Assembly: GCA_900316205.1 (NCBI GenBank)
Contig: ONBX01000002.1
Span: 1 to 64,000, forward strand
Reading direction: 5' to 3'
DNA: 64,000 bases
Source of the DNA: an uncultured Eubacteriales bacterium
GTDB taxonomy: Bacteria > Bacillota > Clostridia > Oscillospirales > Oscillospiraceae
Below are positions 7,481-16,105 of the stretch, one piece after another (position 1 is the first letter of the stretch; each line of letters starts with the position of its first letter). A program made the position numbers and the translations under genes. The notes under the pieces are model-generated. The model was not told the DNA's origin and ran no database searches. It worked only from the letters and a program-made list of their open reading frames with translations.

Positions 7481-8376
7481 CCCTTGGTGCCTCCTCTCGA
7501 AACGCCGGCCATGATCTTGTCGCGGAAGAGCAGGAACAGCACGATCAGCGGCACGGAGACCACCACCACGGCGGCCATCATGGCGGGCACATTATCTCGC
7601 CCGGCGCCGCTTTCCCGGATGTTCTGGATGCCGTTGGACACCAGGAAGAACTGGGGCTTGGTGGTGATGAGTCGGGGCCACACGTAGGAATTCCAGCACT
7701 CGATGACCTTCAGGATGATGATGGTCACGATGGTGGGCCGGGAGATGGGCAGCATCACCTTCAAAAGGTACTTGAGGTCCGAGGTGCCGTCCACCTTGGC
7801 GGCCTTGTACAGCTCCTCCGGGATGCTCTCAAAATTCTCCTTCAGAAGGTAAATGTAGAAGATGGAGGTGATGGAGGGCAGGATCAGGCCTGTGAAGTGC
7901 CGGATGGCGCTGCCCGCGTCATCGGTGAGGCCCAGGGTCTTCACCGTGACAAAGTTCGTGATGATGACAAGCTCATTGGGGATCATCATCAGGGAGAGAA
8001 AGAGCGCGAAGAGTACGTTTCTGCCCCGGAACTTGAGACGAGCGAAGGCGAAGGCCGCCAGCACGATCACGACCATCATGGAGGCGGTGGTGATCACCGT
8101 GAAAATGAGGGTGTTCAGCAGGTAGCGGCCCAGGGGCTCGTCCTGGCTCCGGAAGGCGGCAGTGTAGTTTTCCAGGGTGGGGTGCAGCGTAAAGAAGGAG
8201 GGGGTCATCTCCGCGTTATAGGCGGCGGTGCTTTTCAGGGAGCTCAGCAGCATCCAGTAGAAGGGGAAGAGCACGATGAGCGCCCAGAGGGTCAGGAGGA
8301 TATAGGTCACCGGTTTCAGGTTCAGGCCCCTGCGCAGGGGGCTCTGTTCGGCTTTGTTCGTCGTCACGGTTCCCAC
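7477..8376 (-). CDS. ABC importer permease, MalG/UgpE type
   Basis: A 299-residue inner-membrane permease of the CUT1 family with six predicted helices (first at about 24-45). The cytoplasmic EAA loop is visible as ELYKAAKVDGTSDLKYLLK, the site where the ATPase docks. It pairs with the permease encoded just upstream (8381-9271). Its stop overlaps the start of the binding-protein gene by four bases, and four bases separate it from the preceding gene, so translation is probably coupled. The C-terminus DKIMAGVSRGGTKG is typical of MalG-like proteins, where that tail contacts the ATPase. The substrate is probably a sugar or sugar phosphate. Confidence 0.9.
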   Translation of the reverse strand: MGTVTTNKAEQSPLRRGLNLKPVTYILLTLWALIVLFPFYWMLLSSLKSTAAYNAEMTPSFFTLHPTLENYTAAFRSQDEPLGRYLLNTLIFTVITTASMMVVIVLAAFAFARLKFRGRNVLFALFLSLMMIPNELVIITNFVTVKTLGLTDDAGSAIRHFTGLILPSITSIFYIYLLKENFESIPEELYKAAKVDGTSDLKYLLKVMLPISRPTIVTIIILKVIECWNSYVWPRLITTKPQFFLVSNGIQNIRESGAGRDNVPAMMAAVVVVSVPLIVLFLLFRDKIMAGVSRGGTKG

Positions 8377-8380
8377 CTCC

Positions 8381-9271
8381 TTAATAATGCACGGTCTTGC
8401 GGCTGACCATGAGATTGATGACGGTGATGGTCAGCACGATGGCAAAGAGAATCAGCGCGGCGGCGGAGGCGTAGGAGGGATAGGAGCCGCCGTTGGAGTA
8501 GAGCATGTCGTACACATAGCCCACGATGGTGTTCATCCCCGCCTCGTTCAGGTTCACGCCGAAGAGGGCCACCTCGTCGCTGTAGGCCTTGAAGGCCCCG
8601 ATGAAGCCGGTGATGATGAGGTAGAAAATCATGGGGGAGATCATGGGCAGGGTGATGCGGGTGAAGGTGCGCCACTTGGAGGTGCCGTCGATCTTGGCGG
8701 CGTTGTAGTAGCTCTGGGGTACGCTTGCCAGCGCCGAGGTCAAAATCAGGATCTTGAAGGGCATGACCACCCAGACGGTGTAGAGGCAGGTCACCGTCAT
8801 CTTGGCCCAGTAGGGGCCGTCGATGAAGTCCACCGGGGTCCCGCCGAAAGCGCGGATCAGGAGATTGAAGAGACCTACCTGGCTGTCGTTATACTGAAAC
8901 ATCAGCATGAACACCAGGCCTACGGCCAGGGTGTTGGTCACATAGGGCAGGAAATACACCGTCTGGTAGAGCTTGCGCAGAGGCTGGATGGAGCTGAGCC
9001 CCAGGGAGATGAGCAGGGCAAGCCCGGTGGAGAGGGGAACGGTGATCACCACCAGCAGGAAGGTGTTCTTCACCGCCTGCAGAAAGTAGGGGTCCCGCAG
9101 CACGTGGGAGAAGTTGGCGAGGCCCACGCCGGTGTAGACCTCCCGCACGGATTCGTAATTCTCTTCCAGGGAGTAGACCACCACATCCACCAGGGGGTAG
9201 ATCATGAACACGCCCAGGAAGAGCAGGGCCGGCAGCAAATAGAGCCAGGCCTTGGCGTTTCTGTTTTCCAT
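8381..9271 (-). CDS. ABC importer permease, MalF/UgpA type
   Basis: A 296-residue CUT1-family permease with six predicted membrane helices. The first follows MENRNAKAWLYLLPALLFLG, the usual UgpA-like start. The EAA loop reads SYYNAAKIDGTSKWRTFTRI. It would form the heterodimeric channel with the downstream MalG/UgpE-type permease. The start at 9271 lies ten bases after the ATPase stop and has a GGAGGC-type site. The operon order ATPase, permease, permease, binding protein is complete, so this transporter should be self-sufficient. Confidence 0.9.
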   Translation of the reverse strand: MENRNAKAWLYLLPALLFLGVFMIYPLVDVVVYSLEENYESVREVYTGVGLANFSHVLRDPYFLQAVKNTFLLVVITVPLSTGLALLISLGLSSIQPLRKLYQTVYFLPYVTNTLAVGLVFMLMFQYNDSQVGLFNLLIRAFGGTPVDFIDGPYWAKMTVTCLYTVWVVMPFKILILTSALASVPQSYYNAAKIDGTSKWRTFTRITLPMISPMIFYLIITGFIGAFKAYSDEVALFGVNLNEAGMNTIVGYVYDMLYSNGGSYPSYASAAALILFAIVLTITVINLMVSRKTVHY

Positions 9272-9281
9272 CTCGGCCTCC

Positions 9282-10382
9282 TTATTCAGCCTGGAAGGGG
9301 ATGCGCTCCTCGGTCTTGAGATCGAAGAGGAAGACCTTGTTGGGCTTCAGGGCAAAGCGGATCTCCCCGGTGCCGGGGGCCACCTGGTATTCCGAGCTGA
9401 TGATGGCCCGCAGGGGATCGCTGACGGCGGTCTCGTTGCCGAGGACCACGCTGGTGTCCCGGCCCATGACCTCCACGGCCTTCAGGCTGCAGCGCAGGGG
9501 CCCCGCCTGCTGGGGCACAAAGCCCTCAGGCCGGATGCCCACCCAGAGCTCCTGATCGGAAACGCCCCGGACCTGCAGCACCGCGTCCTCACCGAGATAG
9601 AGCTTCCCCGCAGCGACCTTGCCCTTGAAGACATTGATGGGCGGGGTGCCCAGGAACTTTGCCACGAAGAGGTTTTTCGGATCGTCATAGACCTTCTGGG
9701 GCTGATCGATCTGCTGGATGATGCCGTCCTTCATCACCACGATCAGGTCGGAGATGCTCATGGCCTCCTCCTGATCATGGGTGACGAAGATGGTGGTGAT
9801 GCCGGTGTTGCGCTGGATGCGGCGGATCTCCTCCCGGGTCTGCAGACGCAGCCGGGCGTCCAGGTTGCTCAGCGGCTCGTCCAGCAGCAGCACCCGGGGC
9901 ATTTTCACGAGGGCACGGGCGATGGCCACCCGCTGCTGCTGCCCGCCGGACATCTCCGCGGGCTTGCGGTCCATGAGCTGATCGATCTGGACCAGCTTTG
10001 CCGCCTCCTCGGCGCGCGTGAGCATCTCGGCCTTGGAGAGCTTGTCCTTGCCCTTGAGGTTCTGCAGGGGGAACATGATGTTCTGCCGCACGGTCATGTG
10101 GGGGTAAAGGGCGTAGTTTTGGAACACCAGACCCACGCCGCGATTTTCCGGCGGCAGGTCGGTGACGTCGTCCTCGCCGAAGAAGATCTTGCCGCTGGTT
10201 GGCATCTCCAGGCCGCAGATCAGGTTCAGCGTGGTGCTCTTGCCGCAGCCGGAGGGCCCCAGCAGACCGATGAGCTTGCCGTCGGGGATCTCAAAATTGA
10301 AGTTGTTCACGGCGATCACGTCGTCCAGCTTCTTGTTGCGGTTGGGGAATCGTTTGGTCAGATTCTGCAGTACAACTTTCAT
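9282..10382 (-). CDS. ABC importer ATPase, UgpC/MsmX/MalK type
   Basis: A 366-residue ATPase that powers CUT1-type importers. Walker A GPSGCGKST is at residues 42-50, the Q-loop is at FQNY, the signature MSGGQQQ is at 144-150, Walker B LLLDEP is at 165-170 and the switch histidine is at 202. The C-terminal 120 residues form the TOBE/OB regulatory region of MalK-like proteins. It is the first gene of the four-gene operon. In Gram-positive bacteria such ATPases often serve several importers; the cello-oligosaccharide importer at 40.6-44 kb has none of its own, so sharing is plausible. A -35/-10 pair around 10405-10440 on the minus strand is only weakly suggested. Confidence 0.92.
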   Translation of the reverse strand: MKVVLQNLTKRFPNRNKKLDDVIAVNNFNFEIPDGKLIGLLGPSGCGKSTTLNLICGLEMPTSGKIFFGEDDVTDLPPENRGVGLVFQNYALYPHMTVRQNIMFPLQNLKGKDKLSKAEMLTRAEEAAKLVQIDQLMDRKPAEMSGGQQQRVAIARALVKMPRVLLLDEPLSNLDARLRLQTREEIRRIQRNTGITTIFVTHDQEEAMSISDLIVVMKDGIIQQIDQPQKVYDDPKNLFVAKFLGTPPINVFKGKVAAGKLYLGEDAVLQVRGVSDQELWVGIRPEGFVPQQAGPLRCSLKAVEVMGRDTSVVLGNETAVSDPLRAIISSEYQVAPGTGEIRFALKPNKVFLFDLKTEERIPFQAE

Positions 10383-10562
10383 GGCGTCGCATCCCTCGCA
10401 GTCAATAAAGTGTGGGTTTATAAAAGGGTATAACTATCCAGTTGAATTGTACTCGAAACCCGCCGGAATGGCAAGGGAGAATTCGCAATTCGAAATGCGG
10501 AATTCGGAATTGCTGATCAAAAATCGCTCCAGTTTTCCGTGGAGACGAGCATCGGCCTCGTC

Positions 10563-10665
10563 CTCGTCGTAGGGGCTGGCGTCCTCGACAGCCCGTAACG
10601 TCTTCCAAGCAAGGTGGAAGGTGTCCCAGTGCGCACACTGGGAAGGATTAGGGGGAGATGCACCG
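10563..10665. repeat. Palindromic intergenic repeats
   Basis: Two units are clear: 10569-10597 (GTAGGGGCTGGCGTCCTCGACAGCC, almost identical to 22914-22941) and 10623-10643 (CCCAGTGCGCACACTGGG). The gap 10383-10835 holds these repeats, the presumed promoter of the ABC operon near its left end and the presumed promoter of the 10836 gene near its right end. No coding signal was found. Confidence 0.7.
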
Positions 10666-10835
10666 TTACGGCAGAAGCCAAAAAACAGGTTTGGCATGCC
10701 CTGGTCCTTGACCGAAGTGTGCTCCCATGCTAAATTAAGACCGATCCGGTGCGATTGTTTGAAACTTTTTACCGCTTTTGAACGTTTTATGGATGAAAGG
10801 AACATGGAAAGGGGAAGCGGAAGGGAGGCAAGAGC

Positions 10836-11615
10836 ATGAAACATGAGATTATGAAGGAAATTCATAAATGGCAGCGCTATGCCATTTTATATTCTGCCCT
10901 CACGATGTTGTCCGTTCTGTCGGCGCTCCTCGGGGGAGGCGGCCTGGTTTTGGCAATCCTCAACAGGCAGCACATTTCTCCCTGGTGCTGGGGCGGCCTT
11001 GGTGTTGCCTGCCTGCTTGCCCTGCCCGCGGTGGCATTTCGGCGTTTTCTGTGGGGAAAGGGCGTGCGGCATTGGAAAGCGGATGTACAGGAGATGCGCT
11101 TTGAACCATTTTCACTGAAAACTCCTCTTGTGGGAAGAGAGGAGCTTCAGGGGCAGCTCAGAGCGGCGGTAGGGCTGCGCAGGCTGAAACATGTGGAGCG
11201 TGCCTGGTACGGTGTGGAGCAGAAGAGAAAACGGACGCGGGTTTTCCTGCTGGATTACACTGGGGAACAGGGCTATTCTGCCTTTGACGTAACGGAACGT
11301 GTGAAACGCTGCTATGAGAGATTGACCTTGTCCCGCCCGAAGGATATGCTTGAGGCCAGACAATGTGAAAGAGTGTTCTTCCTTGTCTTTGACAGTCTTC
11401 CCCAGGCTGCGATGGAGGAGACCAGGATGAACGCCATCGAATGGACGGTAGACGACTGCGATCAGGGATATCCCTTTGGTGAGTGCACCGTTCGTGCTTA
11501 TTTTGAACTCAGCAGCGGATGGCTGTATCTGCCGCGATGTGTCTCGGACCAAGCGGCCTCTATTGGGGATTATCGCTATTGCGTGCATCGGATCCTGGAT
11601 TGGCTGGCGCTTTAG
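10836..11615 (+). CDS. Hypothetical membrane protein with cytoplasmic domain
   Basis: A 259-residue protein with two predicted membrane helices near the N-terminus (about 17-42 and 50-68) and a soluble, probably cytoplasmic, domain of about 190 residues. That domain contains the stretch RVFLLDYTGEQGYSAFDVTE and several cysteines, but no motif I can name. The start at 10836 has a GGGAGG site nine bases upstream. The next gene (propeller-like protein) begins 57 bases downstream on the same strand, so the two are probably co-transcribed. Regulation is not obvious. Confidence 0.6.
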   Translation: MKHEIMKEIHKWQRYAILYSALTMLSVLSALLGGGGLVLAILNRQHISPWCWGGLGVACLLALPAVAFRRFLWGKGVRHWKADVQEMRFEPFSLKTPLVGREELQGQLRAAVGLRRLKHVERAWYGVEQKRKRTRVFLLDYTGEQGYSAFDVTERVKRCYERLTLSRPKDMLEARQCERVFFLVFDSLPQAAMEETRMNAIEWTVDDCDQGYPFGECTVRAYFELSSGWLYLPRCVSDQAASIGDYRYCVHRILDWLAL

Positions 11616-11672
11616 ACGAAAAAGGAAAGACTGCCGGGAAGCCCTCCCGGCTCCACAGGAGGCATTGCAAGG

Positions 11673-12299
11673 ATGCGCAGATTATCTACCTGCAACACCT
11701 ACATTCAAATCGAAGAAGCACCGCGCCTGGTGAAGGCCTTTTACAGCTATGGCATCCATAAGTCCGTGGAGATCACCTTGACGGAAGATGAAATATGCCA
11801 TGTTGAGGTCCTGGAGCAAAACGGAGAGAGGTTCCGCTGGTCTGCCAAAAGGATGTATTTTGTCGGACACCAGATGTACGGGATCTCCCTCACTCCCATG
11901 GGCTATCGGCTCTTTGCCCAACAGGATAACCGGTCCGGCGGCATGATCTGCTATGACCTGCGGACCGGGGAAGAGCTCTGGCGTCTGCCTACCCGGGCGG
12001 AAATCTCCTGCCTGTTTGTGGGGGAGGAGACGCTCTGCTGCGCCAAATCAAGAACATCCATCGTGCTCTATGACATCAACACCGGGAGGCAGCTTGCGGA
12101 GCGAAAAACGCCCTTTGACAATCGTTTTACCGTGCTGACCGAGGGCGCGATCTTCAATCACACCAGCGCCAGAACCTGGGAGGTCCTGGACCCAAGGACC
12201 CTGGCGGTGCTTGAGGAGGTCAGAGATGCTGACCTGAGCAAGGACACCGGGACAATTTACCGCCGCCTGTTTTCCCAGTATGCAAGGGATCTGCCTTGA
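11673..12299 (+). CDS. Beta-propeller-like protein, paralogue of the 1761-2420 gene
   Basis: A 208-residue protein with PQQ-type blade units: MICYDLRTGEELWRLPTRAE and IVLYDINTGRQLAERKTP. It aligns by eye with the minus-strand protein at 1761-2420 in blade order and in the opening VEVL...G element. It has no signal peptide. About four blades are present, so it may act as a dimer or as half of a propeller. A GGAGG site lies about eleven bases before the ATG at 11673. It follows the two-helix membrane protein gene and may work with it at the membrane. I do not recognise a characterised family. Confidence 0.6.
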   Translation: MRRLSTCNTYIQIEEAPRLVKAFYSYGIHKSVEITLTEDEICHVEVLEQNGERFRWSAKRMYFVGHQMYGISLTPMGYRLFAQQDNRSGGMICYDLRTGEELWRLPTRAEISCLFVGEETLCCAKSRTSIVLYDINTGRQLAERKTPFDNRFTVLTEGAIFNHTSARTWEVLDPRTLAVLEEVRDADLSKDTGTIYRRLFSQYARDLP

Positions 12300-12385
12300 C
12301 GGAGGGCAGACCCCTCCGGCTTCGCCGCAGGCGGCTCAGCCACCTCCCCTTGCAGGGGAGGCCATGGGCTGCGTGCTTTCTTCGC
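12300..12385. repeat. Palindromic intergenic repeats
   Basis: Short stem-loops follow the stop at 12299 (GGCTTCGCCGCAGGCGGCTC and CCTCCCCTTGCAGGGGAGG). They have the same GC-rich palindromic character as the other intergenic clusters. They may also slow transcription before the glycine operon promoter. Confidence 0.55.
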
Positions 12386-12394
12386 AAAAAACAC

Positions 12395-12423
12395 TTGACA
12401 GCAAACAGGGGAGAGACTACACT
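12395..12423 (+). promoter_or_regulatory. Promoter of the glycine cleavage operon
   Basis: A perfect TTGACA (12395-12400), a 17-base spacer and TACACT (12418-12423) form a good sigma-A promoter. Transcription would begin about 12430, some 95 bases before the glycine riboswitch. Confidence 0.8.
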
Positions 12424-12524
12424 AAGTATACAAAAGCGGCGGAATAGAGGTGCCGCTTCTTGTGCCGCCTGTACAAAAACGGGCGAAAAAAGCGAATATG
12501 GCCCGGATGAATGACCCGAGAGAG

Positions 12525-12672
12525 GCCGCGCATGGCGGAGCCGAAGGGGAAGGCAAAAACTCTCAGGCAAAAGGATCGGATCAGGACGGGACTTCGGAAA
12601 GTGCACGCCAAAGAAGATGCACACCAAAGGGGCAACTGATTGTATCAGGAATCTCTCAGGTAACGACGGAGG
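12525..12672 (+). ncRNA. Tandem glycine riboswitch
   Basis: Two consecutive glycine aptamers. The first (about 12525-12590) has GAGAG, the core CCGAAGGGGAAGGCAAA and ACTCTCAGGCAAAAGGA. The second (about 12595-12672) has CACCAAAGGGGCAACTG and AATCTCTCAGGTAACGACGG. These are the hallmark core strings of the gcvT riboswitch. A terminator follows directly, so the expected logic is known from other Bacillota: without glycine the terminator forms; glycine binding prevents it and turns the gcv operon on. A reading frame running through the second aptamer into the gene is an artefact; the true start is at 12842. Confidence 0.95.
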
Positions 12673-12706
12673 CAGAAAGATACGCGGTATCTTTCTGCCT
12701 CTTTTT
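12670..12706 (+). terminator. Riboswitch expression-platform terminator
   Basis: A perfect 14-bp hairpin (12670-12683 with 12687-12700, loop GCG) is followed by CTTTTT. Its left arm begins at the end of the second glycine aptamer, so aptamer folding and terminator folding can compete. Confidence 0.92.
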
Positions 12707-12743
12707 ATGCAAAAACAGCTGCATCCCGAAGGAAAGGTGCTTC

Positions 12744-12790
12744 CGCCCCTATCGGCCTTCGGCCACTTCCCCCGAAGGGGGAAGCAAGAG
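12744..12790. repeat. Inverted copy of the 59509-59552 repeat
   Basis: CTATCGGCCTTCGGCCACTT followed by a CCCCC/GGGGG hairpin and GAAGCAAG is the reverse complement of a unit at 59509-59552, except in the loop. It lies in the leader between the riboswitch terminator and the ribosome site of the fusion gene. Confidence 0.75.
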
Positions 12791-12841
12791 CGGCCTTCCT
12801 TCTCACTCAAATCTCAAAACTCTATTGTACGGAGGAAGAAC

Positions 12842-15490
12842 ATGAGCGAACTGAAACGCACCCAACTCTATGAGACCCATGTGGCGGCGGGCGCCACCAT
12901 GGTGGACTTCGGCGGCTGGGACATGCCTGTGCAGTATCCCAGCGGCATCGTGGCCGAGCATCTCTATACCCGGCATTTCTGCTCCCTCTTCGACGTTTCC
13001 CATATGGGCCGTCTCCTGGTGGAGGGCCCGGAGCGGGTTAAATTCCTGCAGCACGTCCTCTCCAGCAACGTGGAGGGCCTGGATCTCTACAAGGCTCAGT
13101 ACTGCATCCTCCCGGATGAGGACGGCTCCGCCATCGACGACGCCTATCTCTACCGCTTTGAGGAGGATCGGCTGCTGCTGGTGGTGAACGCCGCCAACAC
13201 GGAGAAGGATCTCCAGCACCTGCTGCCCATAGCAGAGAGCTACGACGTCACCCTGACCGACATCACGGCCGACTGGGCCTCCATTGCGGTCCAGGGCCCC
13301 AAGAGCAAGGAACTGATGACCATCCTATCCGGCGGGGAGGCGGTCACCGAGCCCATGAGGAACGCCCTGAACAGCCTGATGCTGGAAGGGCACTTTGCCC
13401 GCGTTGCCAAGACCGGCTACACCGGCGAGCCTTTGGGCTACGAGGTCTATGTCAGGAGCGAAGACGCCGCCTGGCTCTGGAACCGGCTCTGCGAGCTGGG
13501 GGCCCGCCCGGCGGGCCTGGGCGCCAGGGACACCCTGCGCCTTGAGGCCGGCATGCCCCTCTACGGCCACGAGATGGGACTGGACGCCGAGGGCAAGCCC
13601 ATGCCCATCTACGCGGTGCCTCTGGCCAAGTTCGCCGTGAGCTTTTCTGCGCGCAAGGGCGACTACATCGGCCGCAAGGCCCTGGAAAAGCAGTATGATG
13701 CCTTCAAGCGCATCCAGAACCGGGACTTCTCAGACTGCGCCGCCCTGCCCAGGACCATCCGGCCCATCACCCTGCTGGAGCGGGGCGTCATGCGCGCCGG
13801 CATGCCCGTCTACCGGGGGGAGACCCAGATCGGCTGGGTCACCAGCGGCACCATGGTGCCCTACTACAAGGCCGAGGGCGAGGGCCTGGAGACCGTGATC
13901 ACCGACACGGTGGAAAAACGGGCCATCGGCACCTGCTATATCGATAGCTCTGTACTGGAGGACGATATCGTTACCGTGGATATCCGCGGCAAGCGGGTGA
14001 AGGCCGTGATCCCGGAAAAACACCTGGACAACATGGCGCCGCCCTATGCCCGGCCCATCCTCTACGGCAAGGAGATCTCCCGCCTCCCCGAGAGCGGGGA
14101 CAGTCAGGCCCTGAAGGCCCTGAACCTGCTGCGGCGGGCGGAGGAGAACCACCTCTGGCGGCAGAAGCGCTGCGTGAACCTGATCCCCTCGGAGAATACC
14201 CCCAGCCGGGCAGTGCAGATGCTCTCTGCCTCAGACCCCAGCTGCCGCTATGCCGAGCACAAGAAGATCAAATCCTTCTACGACAAGGACATTTTCTACT
14301 ACCAGGGCACCGGTTTCATCGACGAGGTGGAGCAGCTAGCCGTGCGGGAGCTGCGAAAATACTTCGGCTGCACCGAGGTAGAGACGAGAGTCACCAGCGG
14401 CCAGATGGCCAATACCTGCACCTTCTCCGCCCTGATGGATTGGAAGAACCGGCTGGACCGCAAGCACACGCCCCAGCGCCTGGGCTATGTGCTGAACAAC
14501 CATATCATCAAGGGCGGCCACCTCTCCGCCCAGCCCATGGGCGCTCTGCATGACTATATTGCCATCGACCCCGTCACCGAGCGCAGCGCCGTGGTGAATT
14601 TCCCCGTCTGCAAAGACAACATCTTCAAGATCGATGTGGAGGAGACCAAGAAGGTCATCGACCAGTACCGGCCCGAGCTCATCATCTTCGGCAAGAGCAT
14701 GGTGATCCACAAGGAACCGGTGGCCCAGATCCGCCAGTACGTGGACGAGCAGAAGATCCCCACCACCATCATGTACGACATGGCCCACGTCCTGGGCATC
14801 GCGGGGGATTATTTCCAGAATCCCTTCCAGGAGGGCGCCGAGATCGTCACCGGCTCCACCCACAAGACCTTCTTCGGCCCCCAGCGGGGCGTCATCGCCG
14901 TGAATTACAAGGAGGACGAGCTGAAATACGGCCTCTGGGAGACCATCGAAAACCGGGCCTTCCCCGGCAGCGTCTCCAACCACCACCTGGGTACCCAGCT
15001 GGGCCTTTTGATGGCGGCCTATGAGATGAACGCTTTTAAGGACACCTACCAGTCCGCCGTCATCCGCAACGCCAAGAGCTTTGCCAGGTCTCTGAAGAAG
15101 GCGGGCCTGCAGGTCTGCGGCGATCCCGCCATCGGCTATACCGAGACCCACCAGGTCCTGGTCTCCGTGGGCTACGGCGAGGGAGCCGAGATCGCAAACC
15201 GCCTGGAGAAGAACAACATCATCGTGAACTACCAGGCCACCCCGGACGAGGAGGGCTTCACCGCCTCCGGCGCCCTGCGTATGGGCGTCAGCGAAATGAC
15301 CCGCTTCGGCTTCGGCGAGGAGGAATTCGACCGCCTGGCTCAGCTGATGGCCGCCTGCATCCTGCGGGGCGAGGACGTGTCCGAGGACGTGAGCCGCCTG
15401 CGCGCCGACTACACCACCATGCGCTACTGCTTCGACGACAAGGACTTCGAGAACGCCCTGGAAGCTTTCGCCGGAAAGATCGGATTCTGA
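12842..15490 (+). CDS. gcvT: Aminomethyltransferase (GcvT)-serine hydroxymethyltransferase fusion
   Basis: An 882-residue bifunctional protein. Residues 1 to about 410 are GcvT, the T-protein that transfers the methylene group from aminomethyl-H-protein to tetrahydrofolate; it opens ELKRTQLYETHVAAGATMVD and has the family signature FDVSHMGRLLVEGP. Residues about 425-882 are a fold-type I PLP enzyme of the serine hydroxymethyltransferase family: VNLIPSENTPSRAVQ, then TGSTHKTFFGPQRG with the PLP lysine at K675. The SHMT half is divergent from ordinary GlyA, which is usually a separate protein of about 415 residues. The fusion would couple methylene-THF formation to glycine-serine interconversion. 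GGAGGAAG precedes the ATG at 12842. It is the first gene of the riboswitch-controlled operon. Confidence 0.93.
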   Translation: MSELKRTQLYETHVAAGATMVDFGGWDMPVQYPSGIVAEHLYTRHFCSLFDVSHMGRLLVEGPERVKFLQHVLSSNVEGLDLYKAQYCILPDEDGSAIDDAYLYRFEEDRLLLVVNAANTEKDLQHLLPIAESYDVTLTDITADWASIAVQGPKSKELMTILSGGEAVTEPMRNALNSLMLEGHFARVAKTGYTGEPLGYEVYVRSEDAAWLWNRLCELGARPAGLGARDTLRLEAGMPLYGHEMGLDAEGKPMPIYAVPLAKFAVSFSARKGDYIGRKALEKQYDAFKRIQNRDFSDCAALPRTIRPITLLERGVMRAGMPVYRGETQIGWVTSGTMVPYYKAEGEGLETVITDTVEKRAIGTCYIDSSVLEDDIVTVDIRGKRVKAVIPEKHLDNMAPPYARPILYGKEISRLPESGDSQALKALNLLRRAEENHLWRQKRCVNLIPSENTPSRAVQMLSASDPSCRYAEHKKIKSFYDKDIFYYQGTGFIDEVEQLAVRELRKYFGCTEVETRVTSGQMANTCTFSALMDWKNRLDRKHTPQRLGYVLNNHIIKGGHLSAQPMGALHDYIAIDPVTERSAVVNFPVCKDNIFKIDVEETKKVIDQYRPELIIFGKSMVIHKEPVAQIRQYVDEQKIPTTIMYDMAHVLGIAGDYFQNPFQEGAEIVTGSTHKTFFGPQRGVIAVNYKEDELKYGLWETIENRAFPGSVSNHHLGTQLGLLMAAYEMNAFKDTYQSAVIRNAKSFARSLKKAGLQVCGDPAIGYTETHQVLVSVGYGEGAEIANRLEKNNIIVNYQATPDEEGFTASGALRMGVSEMTRFGFGEEEFDRLAQLMAACILRGEDVSEDVSRLRADYTTMRYCFDDKDFENALEAFAGKIGF

Positions 15491-15650
15491 CGGCCTTCCC
15501 CGCGCACGGGGAAGGTGCCGAGCGGAGCGAGGCGGATGAGGTCTCCTCTGTCGGAAGGGATTGCATCATAGAATCCTCGCTGCGCTCGGGGACCTCATCA
15601 GTCGCCTGCGGCGACAGCTTCCCCGTGCGCGGGGAAGCCACGCTCCCGCA
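15491..15650. repeat. Repeat pair with complementary arms between gcvT-glyA and gcvH
   Basis: Two nearly identical hairpins (15495-15514 and 15618-15637, CTTCCCCG..CGGGGAAG) bracket further complementary segments: GATGAGGTC (15535-15543) with GACCTCATC (15591-15599), and 15518-15532 with 15575-15589. The transcript would fold strongly here, inside an operon. The GATGAGGT core recurs near 22990, 45938, 52340 and 57190. Confidence 0.75.
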
Positions 15651-15708
15651 TCCCCGTCTCATCAAAATCTATGCAAACAATAAAAACCGTAATATGGAGG
15701 TAAATACC

Positions 15709-16080
15709 ATGAATTATCCCGCAGAACTGCAGTACTCCCGCGATCACGAGTGGCTCCGCATGGAGGACGGCATCGCCGTCATCGGCATTTCCGACTTTGC
15801 CCAGAGCGAGCTGGGTGACGTGGTCTTTGTGAACCTGCCCGAGGTGGGGGACGACACCACCGCCGGCGAGCCCTTCGGCGATGTGGAATCCGTCAAGGCG
15901 GTGAGCGACCTGGTCTGCCCTGTCACCGGCACCGTGTGCGAGACCAACGAGGAGCTGCTGGACGCCCCCGAGAAGCTGAACGAGGATCCCTACGGCACCT
16001 GGATCATCAAGGTGGAGAAGGTCACCGATACCGAGGACCTGCTCACCGCCGAGCAGTACGAGGCCGAGTGCACCCACTGA
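15709..16080 (+). CDS. gcvH: Glycine cleavage system H protein
   Basis: A 123-residue lipoyl carrier that shuttles the aminomethyl group between P, T and L proteins. The fold is a single lipoyl domain; the lipoylated lysine is K63 in VESVKAVSD. Length and termini match the family (MNYPAELQYSRDHEWLRME, then GTWIIKVEKV). The ATG at 15709 has an ATGGAGG site; an upstream in-frame start extends into the preceding repeat and is not credible. It follows the fusion gene after a 218-base gap filled by a structured repeat and precedes gcvPA by 25 bases. Confidence 0.97.
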   Translation: MNYPAELQYSRDHEWLRMEDGIAVIGISDFAQSELGDVVFVNLPEVGDDTTAGEPFGDVESVKAVSDLVCPVTGTVCETNEELLDAPEKLNEDPYGTWIIKVEKVTDTEDLLTAEQYEAECTH

Positions 16081-16105
16081 GAAACGGGCACAGGGAGGAA
16101 ACAAC

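Noticed and set aside
12617..12841. In-frame upstream extension of the GcvT-SHMT fusion
   Set aside because: It would start inside the second glycine aptamer and run through the terminator; GGAGGAAG before 12842 and homology both support the later start.
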